Shown here piece by piece: positions 8,895-17,777 of a DNA stretch of 64,000 nt (position 1 is the stretch's first letter; every line of letters starts with the position of its first letter). The notes beneath the pieces are model-generated. The model saw only the letters and a list, made by a program, of their open reading frames with translations. It was not told where the DNA came from and searched no databases. Made by a program: the position numbers and the translations under genes. The DNA comes from Pseudomonas sp. M30-35. Its GTDB lineage: Bacteria; Pseudomonadota; Gammaproteobacteria; Pseudomonadales; Pseudomonadaceae. The stretch covers positions 1,984,001 to 2,048,000 of the forward strand of contig NZ_CP020892.1 of NCBI RefSeq assembly GCF_002163625.1, in the 5' to 3' direction.

Positions 8895-9899
8895 CTAGAA
8901 GTTGTAGAGCATGCCTAAGCTAAGGCTTTTGATGCGGGTGTCGTAGAAGTCGATATTGCTGTCTTCCTGGCCATAGTTGGCTACGGCTCGAGCACGCCAG
9001 TTCTTCAGGCCGAACGGCTCTTTATAGGTCGCGGCAAAGGAAATACCTAGGCGATCAATGTCAGCTTTTTTGTCATAGATTGGATTGCTATCATCGCTTT
9101 CTAGACGGCCCGCCAGCAAATTGGTTACCAATTCCCAGCGATCAAAACCGGTGTAAGCGTAGTTGAGCTCCATTTGATAGCCGTCCATAGCCATCGCATC
9201 GCCATCGAGATCACGGTTTATGTAGCTAAGGGTCGGGATCACAATGTGATCACTGCCAATGCCCCATACATAACGCACGTCGAGTTTTGATTCGTCACCT
9301 TCACGATCAAGCAAGCTGCGCTGGGCAGCAGTCAGGCCCAATGCATCACCGCTATTCTCATCGTCGATTTCGATCTTACGATGGGTATAGGTGACATCAA
9401 AGTTGGACTCAAAGATGTGTTCCCAAGCCATGCGCGCACCGGAACTTGAACGGTCGGTTTCTTTGCGCTTGCCGTTGACTAGGTATGGGTCTTCCCAAAC
9501 TTCCACTGGCGTCGAGGCAAGTGCGCTGACGCTGATATTGCCGAAGTGACCAATGCCCTGGCGCACACCCAGCGCAAGGGTGCCATCTTGGGTCAGGAAG
9601 TCTTCTAGTTCGGTACCGCCGAAGATAACGGTGCGGCTGCCTTTCAACTTATAGGACAGGCCGAAAGCAGGCACAATCTTGCTAAAGCTTTCGCTGTCTG
9701 GAGAACTGTTCAAAGAGTCGATGTGACTGTCACCAACATCAGTGCCGGCCAAGGTGGCAACCGTGTTGCTTTCCATGCGATTGGTGCTGGCGCCAAGGTA
9801 TGCATAGCCACTGAAGCCATCTTTCTCGGGTATTCGGTCGAACGCTTGTGCAGAGCACGCTACCGTCATACCGAGGGCTGTAAGGGTAAGTCTATGCAT
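8895..9899 (-). CDS. DUF2860-like outer-membrane beta-barrel protein
   Basis: A 334-aa exported protein. The signal peptide MHRLTLTALGMTVACSAQA ends at a likely cleavage before FDRIPEKDGFSGY. The mature part is rich in alternating polar/aromatic strands and ends in LSLGMLYNF, the C-terminal aromatic signature of outer-membrane barrels. The opening resembles DUF2860 proteins of Vibrio and Pseudomonas; no function is established for them. TAAGGAG-like GGAGTAACCC precedes the ATG on the minus strand. A 14-bp palindrome lies about 125 bp upstream, and an AraC regulator is encoded further upstream on the same strand. Confidence 0.75.
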   Translation of the reverse strand: MHRLTLTALGMTVACSAQAFDRIPEKDGFSGYAYLGASTNRMESNTVATLAGTDVGDSHIDSLNSSPDSESFSKIVPAFGLSYKLKGSRTVIFGGTELEDFLTQDGTLALGVRQGIGHFGNISVSALASTPVEVWEDPYLVNGKRKETDRSSSGARMAWEHIFESNFDVTYTHRKIEIDDENSGDALGLTAAQRSLLDREGDESKLDVRYVWGIGSDHIVIPTLSYINRDLDGDAMAMDGYQMELNYAYTGFDRWELVTNLLAGRLESDDSNPIYDKKADIDRLGISFAATYKEPFGLKNWRARAVANYGQEDSNIDFYDTRIKSLSLGMLYNF

Positions 9900-10022
9900 G
9901 GGTTACTCCTGTAAACGCAGCTGGGCTGGGTGATGATGCAAATGATTGTGACCTAGAAAACCACGCTTATTATAGGCGCGCGTATCAACGTAATAACGTC
10001 GTAGTCAGTTTGCCGAGTAAAT

Positions 10023-10036
10023 TAGAACATGTTCTA
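10023..10036. promoter_or_regulatory. Perfect 14-bp palindrome upstream of the DUF2860 gene
   Basis: TAGAACATGTTCTA is fully self-complementary and sits 124 bp before the DUF2860 start codon, in the 327-bp gap that otherwise shows no gene. Its symmetry suggests an operator for a dimeric repressor. Which regulator binds it is unknown; the neighbouring AraC protein would more usually bind direct repeats. Confidence 0.35.
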
Positions 10037-10226
10037 GCGGCTGAGCGTCAGAAATATTACGGAGTTGAAGTTGTCTTTCTATGATTCGCTCTATTAATGT
10101 ATTGATTCCTACGCAGAATTGTGATTTTGCTGAGTTTCTGGCCGTAGCTACAGGCAATAATAGAGGCAATAAAACTGACTGTATAAGTCGGGTATTAATA
10201 GTTAATTGCTTATTGGGTGATAAATG

Positions 10227-11270
10227 CTACTGGCGTTGAGGTCTCACTCGCAGGCGTTTATTTAATGATGGGTCAGTGTTTTGTTTCTTCCATTGACGGG
10301 GACTTATACCCGTCCAGCGCTGAAATGCGCGTGAAAAAGCACTGAGTTCAGAGTAGCCAAGGAGTTCGGCAAGCTGAGTTAGGCTGGTCGATGAGTCGCG
10401 TAAGTAGCGCGTTGCCAAAGACTCTCGGGTCTGGTCGAGCAGGTTCTGAAATGAGGTGCCTTCCTCAGCTAAATAGCGTTGCAAGGTCCGGGTGCTCAGC
10501 ATCATGTAGTCAGCAATCTGTTCAATGGTGACGCGACCATTGGGCAAGAAATTACGCAGAAGTTGCTGTACGTAGCCGGGCAGTTCACCGAGTTGCAGTT
10601 CATCGAGGTTATCCAGGTGCTTCTGCAGCAGCTTGTGCAGTTCTTCATCGGCAGAACTTAAAGGGATTTCCAGTAATTTGGCATCAAACAACCACGCGTG
10701 ATACGGGCTGTTGAACTGAGGTGTCACATCCCAGGCGCGTCGGTAGCTGTTCGGGCTGGCGAGTGGCGCATGCTGTAGCAGAACGCCTTGCGGCTGCCAA
10801 CGATTGCCGAGCAGGGTACGCATAAGTTGTGCACCGACTGAAATTGCCAGTTCAGCCGCCTGAGGTAAGCCCGGCAGATTTTGCTCTTCCGTTTGATAAC
10901 ACAACAGTACATGGCGACCTTGAACTTCGATACGTACTTCTGCGGCGCCCATATGCAGGTGGAAATAGTTACCGAGGTCGCGCAGCGCCTCGCCGACATT
11001 GCGAGCATTACGGATTAAATAAATCAGCGGCCCAAAGACACTTATGCCTTGGTGCAGCCCATAGTGCAATCCAAATAGAGGGTCGTTGCTTTTTAGCGAG
11101 CTAATGTTCAGCAAGTTGACAAACTTGCGATATGAAATCATCGTCTCCTGACTATTTAGGATATCGCTAGGCAGCTTGGCTTGAGCAAGAAGTTCGGTCG
11201 GATTGAGCCCCTTGCTGAGGGCAAATGCATGATAACCGGACAGCGTAGAGGCGCGTGCAAAGTCGGTCAT
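10227..11270 (-). CDS. AraC family regulator (OruR-type)
   Basis: A 347-aa regulator. The N-terminal two thirds match the arabinose-binding-like domain of the OruR/ArgR-type AraC subfamily (YRKFVNLLNISSL..., DPLFGLHYGLHQG..., FGPLIYLIRNA). The C-terminal AraC DNA-binding domain has two helix-turn-helix units, seen at VTIEQIADYMMLSTRTLQRYL and LTQLAELLGYSELSAFSRAF, ending in WTGISPRQWKKQ. It lies upstream of the DUF2860 porin-like gene on the same strand and is divergent from the octaheme cytochrome gene, so either could be a target. Inducer unknown. Confidence 0.88.
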   Translation of the reverse strand: MTDFARASTLSGYHAFALSKGLNPTELLAQAKLPSDILNSQETMISYRKFVNLLNISSLKSNDPLFGLHYGLHQGISVFGPLIYLIRNARNVGEALRDLGNYFHLHMGAAEVRIEVQGRHVLLCYQTEEQNLPGLPQAAELAISVGAQLMRTLLGNRWQPQGVLLQHAPLASPNSYRRAWDVTPQFNSPYHAWLFDAKLLEIPLSSADEELHKLLQKHLDNLDELQLGELPGYVQQLLRNFLPNGRVTIEQIADYMMLSTRTLQRYLAEEGTSFQNLLDQTRESLATRYLRDSSTSLTQLAELLGYSELSAFSRAFQRWTGISPRQWKKQNTDPSLNKRLRVRPQRQ

Positions 11271-11621
11271 ATTGGGGCCGTTTATTGTTATATGTTACAA
11301 AAAATTAAATAGTTAGTGTGGCGCTGATAGTCTTGTTGTTGTCATGAAATGTCAAGTTTTTGGTTGTTTTTCACTCTGGCTCGCTGGACTGAAAAAATGT
11401 TGTTGCGTAACGCTTGCAAACATAATGAAGTGACTATTCAATCGGCATCAGGACACACCGATAATCAGACGGATTAGAAACCACTGAAAGCGGCTCGCAT
11501 TCGACGGGTTGTAAATGTGCACTCTTAACGGCTTTAGAGTGCAGCACCGGCTGTCCCAGCATCCCTAGCGCAGTAGTTCTAGCTGTTCGTTAGCACCTCC
11601 CAGCATATTAAGGATTACGTT
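11271..11621. other. Divergent intergenic region, araC-type gene / octaheme cytochrome
   Basis: This 351-bp gap is AT-rich near the regulator start and must carry both divergent promoters. I saw no gene, no clear FNR/Anr box and no terminator in it. The AAGGA at 11610-11614 is the ribosome-binding site of the cytochrome gene. Confidence 0.5.
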
Positions 11622-13925
11622 TTGTTTTACATTCGCTCTTTCATGATTAGTTTGCTGGTTGTTGCGTTGGGACATACAGCGGTATTCGCAGAAGAAGCTC
11701 CAGTACCTGCAATGGCTCAACAGGCCGAAGGCTATGCGCCAGAAGGTGCCTGTGACAGTTGCCACACTCAGCAAGTTAAGGACTGGAAAGACTCTGATCA
11801 TGCATGGGCGATGCGCAAAGCTACTGCAGATAATGTGTTGGGTGACTTCAATAACGCGACATTCAAAGAGGGTGAAATTCAAGCGCGTTTTTTTAAACGC
11901 GATCACAAGTATTTCGTCAATATTGAAGGTGAAGACGGCAAGCTCCATGATTTCGAAATTGCCTACATCTTTGGCCATGATCCGCTGCAACAATATTTGG
12001 TTGAGTTTGATCGCGGCCGTTTGCAAAGCCTGACTATCGCTTGGGACTCTCGTGCCAAGGCCGCTGGCGGCCAGCGTTGGTTCTCTCTGTATCCGGGGCA
12101 GAAATTTACCCCGGATGATGCATTGCATTGGACTGGACGCTATCAGAACTGGAACGCGATGTGTGCAGATTGCCATTCGAGCAACCTGCAAAAAAACTAC
12201 GACGACAAAACCGACTCATTTGCGACCACGTGGCATGAACAGAATGTGGGATGCCAAAGCTGTCATGGTCCGGGTCAAGCGCATGTCGATTGGGCTGGTA
12301 AGGCTAAAGAGCAAGCATCAACAGAGCAAAGCTACAGCACGGCTGCGGATATCGGGTTGCCAGTCGACTTCAAAAAGCTGGGGAGTCACGGTCAGGTAGA
12401 ACAATGCGCGCGCTGCCATAGTCGTCGGCAGTCATTGGGCGTAGGCCCGCTTCCGGGTGAGCCACTGTTGAACACGATGCTGCCATCGACTTTGCGCCCT
12501 GATCTTTACCATGCGGACGGCCAGATTGACGGAGAGGTCTACGTCTATGGCTCATTCACGCAAAGTAAAATGTCTGCGGCCGGGGTGACCTGTACTGACT
12601 GCCACAACCCGCACAGTAACAAGGTCAAGATCGAAGGTAACGGTCTGTGCTTGCAGTGCCACACCGAAACCCCTCCTGAGCGCTTTCCAAGTCTGCGGGC
12701 GAAAAATTACGACAGTCCTGAGCATCATCATCACCCGGTGGATTCAGAAGGGGCTCAGTGCGTCAACTGCCATATGCCGACCAAGACGTACATGGTGGTT
12801 GACCCAAGGCGCGACCACAGCTTCCGCATCCCACGACCCGACCTAAATGAAATTACCGGCAGCCCAGATGCTTGCACGGCATGTCATACCGATCAAAAAC
12901 CGAAATGGGCCGCTGATGCAATCAAGGGCTGGTTCGGTACACCCGCATTGCCGACTCAATACGGTGAGGCGTTTCAGGCTGTACGCCAAGGCCACCCAGA
13001 CTCAATTAGCCAACTGGCTGGTTTGATCACTGACTTGGGTAAACCTGAAATTGTTCGTGCAACGGCTGCCGATCAACTGGCAAATATGGGGGCTCCAGCC
13101 GTCTCCGCGCTTGAACCGGCACTTAAGGATGACAGTGCCTGGGTTCGCGCAAGTGCTGCTTCGGGTTTTGTTGGGCTGAGCCCGGTCGAGCGAGTTAAAC
13201 GCTTATTGCCGCTAATGGATGACCCGCATTTGGCGGTTAGAGATGAAGCCGTGCGCGCACTGGCGGGGATTCCGTTGATTGCTTTGCCGAAGGATCGTCG
13301 TGAAGACTTTAGCGCGGCCTTGCAAGACTATGAAAAACGCCTGCGCTCGAATGCCGATTTGCCTGGCAATCGACTCAATCTTGCAGTGCTGATGGAGCGG
13401 CAAGGGCGCGTGCTTGAAGCACTTGAGCAGTATCGTCAAGCCTTGAAGCTCGATCCATACTTCTCGCCAGCCCGGGTCAATTTGGTAACGCTGGCTAATA
13501 GCAATCTGCGTCAGGGCGAGGCTATCAGCGCCTTGCGTGAAGGCCTGGCGTTGCCAGATATGCCGCAAGGCGATCGCGGTAATTTGGCCTACATGTTTGC
13601 GTTGTTGCTGGTTGAGGCCAAGCAGCAAGAGGAAGCACTGAAGTGGATGGATATTGCTGCGCAGGCGCTGCCTGAGAATCCACGCATTCTCTATAACCAA
13701 GGATTGCTCAACATGCAGATGAAGCGCCCGGCGCAAGCGGTAAAAGCGCTGGAAGCGAGCGTTGCACTAAACCCCAATGATCCGGATGTGCTGTATGCAT
13801 TGTTGTTTATGAATGCAACATCGGGCAATCGTGAAAAAGCCGCTGAATACTATCAGCGCATGCAGCAAGTCGCGCCCAACGATCCACGTTTTCAGCAATT
13901 ACAGAAGCAGGGCGGACCGCGCTAA
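11622..13925 (+). CDS. Octaheme c-type cytochrome with HEAT and TPR repeats
   Basis: A 767-aa exported protein with a hydrophobic signal segment (about residues 7-23). Eight CxxCH haem sites start at residues 44, 181, 211, 262, 324, 343, 380 and 418. These are followed by a HEAT-like segment (about 450-560, AADQLANMGAPAVSALEPAL, DSAWVRASAASGF) and TPR units (about 580-760, GRVLEALEQYRQALKLDP, NPRILYNQGLLNMQMKR). Such proteins are thought to be periplasmic electron carriers or scaffolds; the partner is unknown. The start is probably TTG at 11622, with AAGGA 7 nt before it; ATG at 11643 is the alternative. Confidence 0.88.
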   Translation: MFYIRSFMISLLVVALGHTAVFAEEAPVPAMAQQAEGYAPEGACDSCHTQQVKDWKDSDHAWAMRKATADNVLGDFNNATFKEGEIQARFFKRDHKYFVNIEGEDGKLHDFEIAYIFGHDPLQQYLVEFDRGRLQSLTIAWDSRAKAAGGQRWFSLYPGQKFTPDDALHWTGRYQNWNAMCADCHSSNLQKNYDDKTDSFATTWHEQNVGCQSCHGPGQAHVDWAGKAKEQASTEQSYSTAADIGLPVDFKKLGSHGQVEQCARCHSRRQSLGVGPLPGEPLLNTMLPSTLRPDLYHADGQIDGEVYVYGSFTQSKMSAAGVTCTDCHNPHSNKVKIEGNGLCLQCHTETPPERFPSLRAKNYDSPEHHHHPVDSEGAQCVNCHMPTKTYMVVDPRRDHSFRIPRPDLNEITGSPDACTACHTDQKPKWAADAIKGWFGTPALPTQYGEAFQAVRQGHPDSISQLAGLITDLGKPEIVRATAADQLANMGAPAVSALEPALKDDSAWVRASAASGFVGLSPVERVKRLLPLMDDPHLAVRDEAVRALAGIPLIALPKDRREDFSAALQDYEKRLRSNADLPGNRLNLAVLMERQGRVLEALEQYRQALKLDPYFSPARVNLVTLANSNLRQGEAISALREGLALPDMPQGDRGNLAYMFALLLVEAKQQEEALKWMDIAAQALPENPRILYNQGLLNMQMKRPAQAVKALEASVALNPNDPDVLYALLFMNATSGNREKAAEYYQRMQQVAPNDPRFQQLQKQGGPR

Positions 13926-13937
13926 GGCTTATAACAT

Positions 13938-13969
13938 CACAGGCTTGGCGCCCGAGTGCCAAGCCTGTG
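13938..13969. terminator. Hairpin between cytochrome and globin genes
   Basis: A perfect 12-bp stem CACAGGCTTGGC / GCCAAGCCTGTG with an 8-nt loop sits between the two convergent genes. No T run follows on either strand, so termination is likely but not certain. Confidence 0.5.
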
Positions 13970-13988
13970 TGAAGCTACACCATGGCCT

Positions 13989-14417
13989 CTATTGTTGTGC
14001 TGCGCGGCGGTTGGTGCTGGCTTGAACCACGCGTTCAGCTGGAATCCGTAGTTGACGCAACAGGTATTGCGCGAATTGTGCAGGGTAGTCTTGCCGTTCT
14101 ATTGCCAGCTTCATGCAGTGTAGCCAGGCCTCGCTGTGCGCTTGATCGATCGGCCACTTAGCGTGGAATGCCGGGATCGAGATTGAGCCGTATTTTTCGC
14201 TGAACAGTCTGGGGCCGCCCAGCCAGCCGCTAAGAAAACATGCCAGCTTGTCACGCGCCATATCCAAGCTAGCTGAATGCATGGCCCGCACATCCCGTGC
14301 TAGTGGTTCGCTGTCGAGGAGCAGGTAAAAGTCGTCGACGAGTTTACGTATGCCATCAATTCCTCCTGCCGCTTGGTATGAAGCGTCAGCGTTGCCGTAT
14401 TCGTTTGCTGGGGTCAT
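13989..14417 (-). CDS. Truncated haemoglobin, group II-like
   Basis: A 142-aa globin. The early helix YQAAGGIDGIRKLVDDFYLLLD and the central FLSGWLGGPRLFSEKYG segment match group II truncated haemoglobins, which bind O2 and NO. After KYGSISIPAFHAKWPI comes HSEAWLHCMKLAI, matching the usual (R/H)xAWLxCM helix. The family's usual YGHPRLRxRH stretch is replaced by YGSISIPAFH, so the proximal-side histidine assignment (H in AFHAKWPI) deserves checking. Monocistronic and convergent with the octaheme cytochrome. Confidence 0.8.
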   Translation of the reverse strand: MTPANEYGNADASYQAAGGIDGIRKLVDDFYLLLDSEPLARDVRAMHSASLDMARDKLACFLSGWLGGPRLFSEKYGSISIPAFHAKWPIDQAHSEAWLHCMKLAIERQDYPAQFAQYLLRQLRIPAERVVQASTNRRAAQQ

Positions 14418-14524
14418 GACAAGGTCTCAGCTTAGCGTTGCGCAGATTATCGTGTGGTTGGTTGGGGGCGTTGTTTAATTGCGGTCTATGCTCAGTTTGA
14501 TAACCCAAATCAAGGAAATAGCAC

Positions 14525-14707
14525 ATGCTATCTAACATTGCTGCATTGATAATTTTGGCGCTGGATATCTGGGCGATAATCAATATCGTCAAAAGCAATG
14601 CAGAGACTGGCAAGAAAGTATTATGGGTGATTCTGGTGCTGTTGTTGCCAGTGATTGGCTTGATTATCTGGGCACTTATGGGCCCACGGGGTAACGTCAA
14701 GCTATAA
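14525..14707 (+). CDS. Small PLDc_N-type membrane protein
   Basis: A 60-aa protein with two membrane helices (about 4-22 and 33-52), ending IIWALMGPRGNVKL. This is the phospholipase D nuclease N-terminal (PLDc_N) small-protein pattern, in which an RG-type end follows the second helix. Function unknown. AAGGA lies about 8 nt before the ATG. It overlaps the 3' end of ogt by six bases in convergent orientation. Confidence 0.82.
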   Translation: MLSNIAALIILALDIWAIINIVKSNAETGKKVLWVILVLLLPVIGLIIWALMGPRGNVKL

Positions 14708-15205
14708 GGATAACAATGCCTGCTCAGGGAATGAGGCACCTTCCAGCGTCAGTAACTGCGCCTTGCGTTGCAAGCCGCCAGCATAGCCGGTAAGGCTACC
14801 GTCGCGGCCAATGACTCGGTGACAGGGAATGATCACCGAGATTGGATTTGCACCATTAGCCGTGCCGACTGCGCGCACGGCTTTAGGGTTGCCAATCTGC
14901 TCGGCAAGTCTGCTGTAATAACTGGTACTGCCATAAGGAATGTCTTGCAGGGCTTTCCATACTCGCTGCTGAAACACCGTGCCTTGTGGCGCCAGGCGCA
15001 GATCAAAGCTTTTACGGCGTCCGGCGAAGTACTCATCGAGTTGCAGGCAGACGTCGTCAAACTGTTTGCCCGCAAGTTGCCAGTCCGTGCCGATAGTCCA
15101 CGGGTGACGTTCTACGTCCATTAACAGTTGTTGCAAGCCGCTATCGTCGCCACTGAGAAATAAGCGGCCGATTGCACTGTCGTGATAACGATAAAACACA
15201 CTCAT
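14702..15205 (-). CDS. ogt: Methylated-DNA--protein-cysteine methyltransferase
   Basis: A 167-aa O6-alkylguanine-DNA alkyltransferase. The active-site motif ISVIIPCHRVIG supplies the acceptor cysteine, and a preceding GNPKAVRAVGTANGANP segment forms the DNA-binding wing. It directly reverses O6-methylguanine. The start chosen is the ATG at 15205, which overlaps the alkA stop (ATGA); a longer frame exists but runs into alkA. Translational coupling with alkA places two alkylation repair activities in one operon. Confidence 0.92.
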   Translation of the reverse strand: MSVFYRYHDSAIGRLFLSGDDSGLQQLLMDVERHPWTIGTDWQLAGKQFDDVCLQLDEYFAGRRKSFDLRLAPQGTVFQQRVWKALQDIPYGSTSYYSRLAEQIGNPKAVRAVGTANGANPISVIIPCHRVIGRDGSLTGYAGGLQRKAQLLTLEGASFPEQALLSL

Positions 15206-16089
15206 ACCTCGGAATAGTTTTGCCACAAATGTGCTGCCGCATAGGCTCGCCATGGACGCCATGCTTCTGCGTGAGCATGCAGTTGTTTAGCACTGATACC
15301 TTGTTCACCCCAGACAGGTGCTTTAAGTAGGCCCAGGTCGCTTGCTGGAAAAGCATCCGGTTCGCCAAATGCGCGCAAAGCAATGTATTCGGCAGTCCAG
15401 GGGCCAATGCCGGGGAGGGCGCAAAGTTTCTCCACCAGCGCCAGATAACCCTGTTGCATGCTCAGCTGCAACTCACCACTGGCAATCTGTCCGGCAAAAT
15501 ATTGCAGCGTTTGCACACGTTTGCCGGGCATGCCGATACCATCAAGATTCGCCTCGGCGATAGCTTGTGGCAATGGGAACAGCCGCTCAATACCTTCTGG
15601 ATTGGCACCGGTTAACGGCTCACCCAAGCGGCTGACCAAGCGACCGGTGACGGTGACAGCAGCCTTTACTGTGACCTGCTGGCCAACAATTGCGCGCACC
15701 GCCTGTTCAAATGGGTCAAATGCAGTGGGCAAGCGCAGGCCGGGGTTGCGTTTGACTAACTCAGCGACATGCGGATCAGCACTGAAGTGTTGAGCAATCG
15801 CCAGCGGATCGGCGTCAAGATCAAACATGCGCCGAACTCGCGGAATCAGTTGATCAATCGCACCGAGTGCTGACTCACTGACGCTGAGTTTGAGCGCATC
15901 TTGCTCAGCTAGGGGCTCAATACTGAACCAACCCGCGTGTTCGCCCAACCGGAAACTGCGTGTGTAGCGGTCATCGCTCAGATGCTCGACGCCGAGTAGC
16001 TTGCGTAAAGCAAAATGTGCATGAAATTGTTGCCAGTGCCACGGCGCGCTGTAAGGCAGTAAAACGGGTGATTCGCTGGAGGTCTTCAT
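15202..16089 (-). CDS. alkA: DNA-3-methyladenine glycosylase II
   Basis: A 295-aa AlkA-type glycosylase that removes alkylated purines in base excision repair. The helix-hairpin-helix GPD motif is LPGIGPWTAEYIALRAFG followed by the catalytic aspartate in FPASDLGL. The N-terminal domain (PYSAPWHWQQFHAHFALR..., SFRLGEHAGWFSIEP) matches E. coli AlkA (282 aa). There is no Ada-type domain. Its stop overlaps the ogt start. The alkA-speE neighbourhood matches P. aeruginosa PA1686-PA1687 (from memory). Confidence 0.92.
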   Translation of the reverse strand: MKTSSESPVLLPYSAPWHWQQFHAHFALRKLLGVEHLSDDRYTRSFRLGEHAGWFSIEPLAEQDALKLSVSESALGAIDQLIPRVRRMFDLDADPLAIAQHFSADPHVAELVKRNPGLRLPTAFDPFEQAVRAIVGQQVTVKAAVTVTGRLVSRLGEPLTGANPEGIERLFPLPQAIAEANLDGIGMPGKRVQTLQYFAGQIASGELQLSMQQGYLALVEKLCALPGIGPWTAEYIALRAFGEPDAFPASDLGLLKAPVWGEQGISAKQLHAHAEAWRPWRAYAAAHLWQNYSEV

Positions 16090-16320
16090 GCCTCGACAAT
16101 AACGCCGCGAGGCTGTTTTGTCAGGTGTTATAGGTAATACAGGTTCGACCTGTCATATGGTGCAACGTAGAATAGCCGCCTTGATTTATTTGGCCGTCAG
16201 TATGGCCGTCAATCGCACGGGCTTATTGGTCTGCCGCGATACTTTATTTCGACGATTTTTCTCGGCATTCGCAATTGTTGCGTGTGTCAGTCATGTTTTG
16301 AGTTTGCTAGGAGCACGCCC

Positions 16321-17190
16321 ATGAGCGATTACCAAGAAACGCTTTACCCTGGCTACGGCCAGCGCTTTGCAATGGATAAACTATTGCATGAAGTTCGCAC
16401 CGAGCATCAGCATTTGGTGATCTTTGAGAATGCGCGCATGGGCCGGGTGATGGCTCTTGATGGTGTGATCCAAACCACTGAAGCCGATGAGTTTATCTAC
16501 CATGAAATGCTCACCCATGTGCCGATTCTCGCCCATGGTCTGGCCAAGCGTGTATTGATTATCGGGGGTGGTGACGGTGGCATGCTGCGCGAGGTGTGCA
16601 AGCACGATTCGGTTGAGCACATCACCATGGTCGAAATCGACGGCACCGTGGTCGATATGTGCAAAGAGTTTCTGCCCAACCACTCAAGTGGTGCCTATGA
16701 CGATTCACGGCTGAATTTGGTCATCGATGATGGCATGCGCTTTGTTGCAACTACCGAAGAGAAGTTCGATGTGATCATCTCTGACTCAACCGACCCAATC
16801 GGTCCGGGCGAGGTGTTGTTCTCTGACAACTTCTACCAGGCCTGCCGGCGTTGTCTGAACGATGGCGGAATCCTGGTAACGCAAAATGGCACGCCGTTCA
16901 TGCAACTTTCTGAAGTGCAAACCACGGCAGGGCGGATGAATGGCTTATTCCGCGACTGGCATTTTTATATGGCAGCGGTGCCGACCTATATTGGCGGCAG
17001 CATGACGTTCGCGTGGGGCAGTACTGATCCGGCTTATCGAAAAGTCTCGTTGGAAACTTTATGTGCTCGTTTCACCGGCAGTGGGATTGTGACCCGGTAC
17101 TACAATCCGGCGATTCATATCGCTGCATTTGCGTTGCCGCAGTATGTTCTGCAAGCAATCAACAAGCCGAGCAATGACTGTATAGAGTAA
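16321..17190 (+). CDS. speE: Spermidine synthase (polyamine aminopropyltransferase)
   Basis: A 289-aa spermidine synthase that transfers an aminopropyl group from decarboxylated S-adenosylmethionine to putrescine. The SAM-binding core is [14 protein letters not shown] and the catalytic loop is [14 protein letters not shown]. The ATG at 16321 ([16 protein letters not shown]) is preferred because TAGGAG lies 8 nt upstream; an ORF extending to 16282 is not needed. A strong terminator follows. It is divergent from alkA. Confidence 0.95.
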   Translation: MSDYQETLYPGYGQRFAMDKLLHEVRTEHQHLVIFENARMGRVMALDGVIQTTEADEFIYHEMLTHVPILAHGLAKRVLIIGGGDGGMLREVCKHDSVEHITMVEIDGTVVDMCKEFLPNHSSGAYDDSRLNLVIDDGMRFVATTEEKFDVIISDSTDPIGPGEVLFSDNFYQACRRCLNDGGILVTQNGTPFMQLSEVQTTAGRMNGLFRDWHFYMAAVPTYIGGSMTFAWGSTDPAYRKVSLETLCARFTGSGIVTRYYNPAIHIAAFALPQYVLQAINKPSNDCIE

Positions 17191-17204
17191 GTCTTAAAGT
17201 CGTA

Positions 17205-17232
17205 AAAAAAGGGCCTGATTCGGCCCTTTTTT
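17205..17232 (+). terminator. Rho-independent terminator of speE
   Basis: The stem AAAAGGGCC / GGCCCTTTT, with a 6-nt loop and a following T run, lies 15 bp after the speE stop. Confidence 0.9.
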
Positions 17233-17238
17233 GTGCAT

Positions 17239-17560
17239 GATGACCCGTCCTGAATAAGGTTTTGACCCGTCCTATAAACAAATCAGAAAGTGTAAAGCTA
17301 TTTCAGGAATGGCCATGTTTTTACAGTGTGACACGATTTGCAGCAGACTCCGTGTTTGAAAAATCGAGTAAAAGACGGAATTTTCACACTTTAACGCAAT
17401 GGGTTCTTTATTCTCGTCACCGTTCAGGCGCGTTGAACAGGACTCTGCCTGTGCGTTTATCAAGAACGTCTCGAAATAGTAAGTGTCTACCCGCGTTGAA
17501 TCTATTCACCAGTTTTGTGCCGCGCGTGCGAGCGTTTTCTGCGGTTCGATGTGTGTTTAG
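17239..17560. other. Non-coding stretch, possible decayed insertion-sequence remnant
   Basis: The sequence TGACCCGTCCT occurs twice 22 bp apart (17241 and 17263), a pattern reminiscent of transposon ends. On the minus strand a 55-codon open segment (about 17417-17560, containing NTHRTAENARTRG and LFRDVLDKRTGRV) looks protein-like but lacks its own start, since MITE-like copy B follows. No transposase motif is recognised. Treat it as an unresolved remnant. Confidence 0.3.
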
Positions 17561-17715
17561 GGAGCCTCTGAAAAAGGTAGCGAGCGACGGGAGTACAAGG
17601 CGAAAAGGTGCGAAAAGGCGACCGGGGTCGCGCTCGACTTTAGTTGGCCTAAATGAGCATTTTGAGCAGCTTTTCAACACAGTAATACCTAGCGGAGTAG
17701 TTTTTCAGAGGTTTC
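17561..17715 (+). mobile_element. MITE-like repeat, copy B, with TTAG target duplication
   Basis: A 155-bp element with terminal inverted repeats GGAGCCTCTGAAAAA and, inverted, GAAACCTCTGAAAAA. It is flanked on both sides by TTAG (17557-17560 and 17716-17719), a 4-bp duplication fitting the YTAR target of IS5-family transposases. It has no coding capacity. The element ends 62 bp before the LTA-synthase-like start codon. It is the best preserved of the three copies. Confidence 0.85.
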
Positions 17716-17777
17716 TTAGATAAAAACTGACGTGCTGACTTCAGCTTAAAATGATTGTCCAACGGATTCGGAACTAC

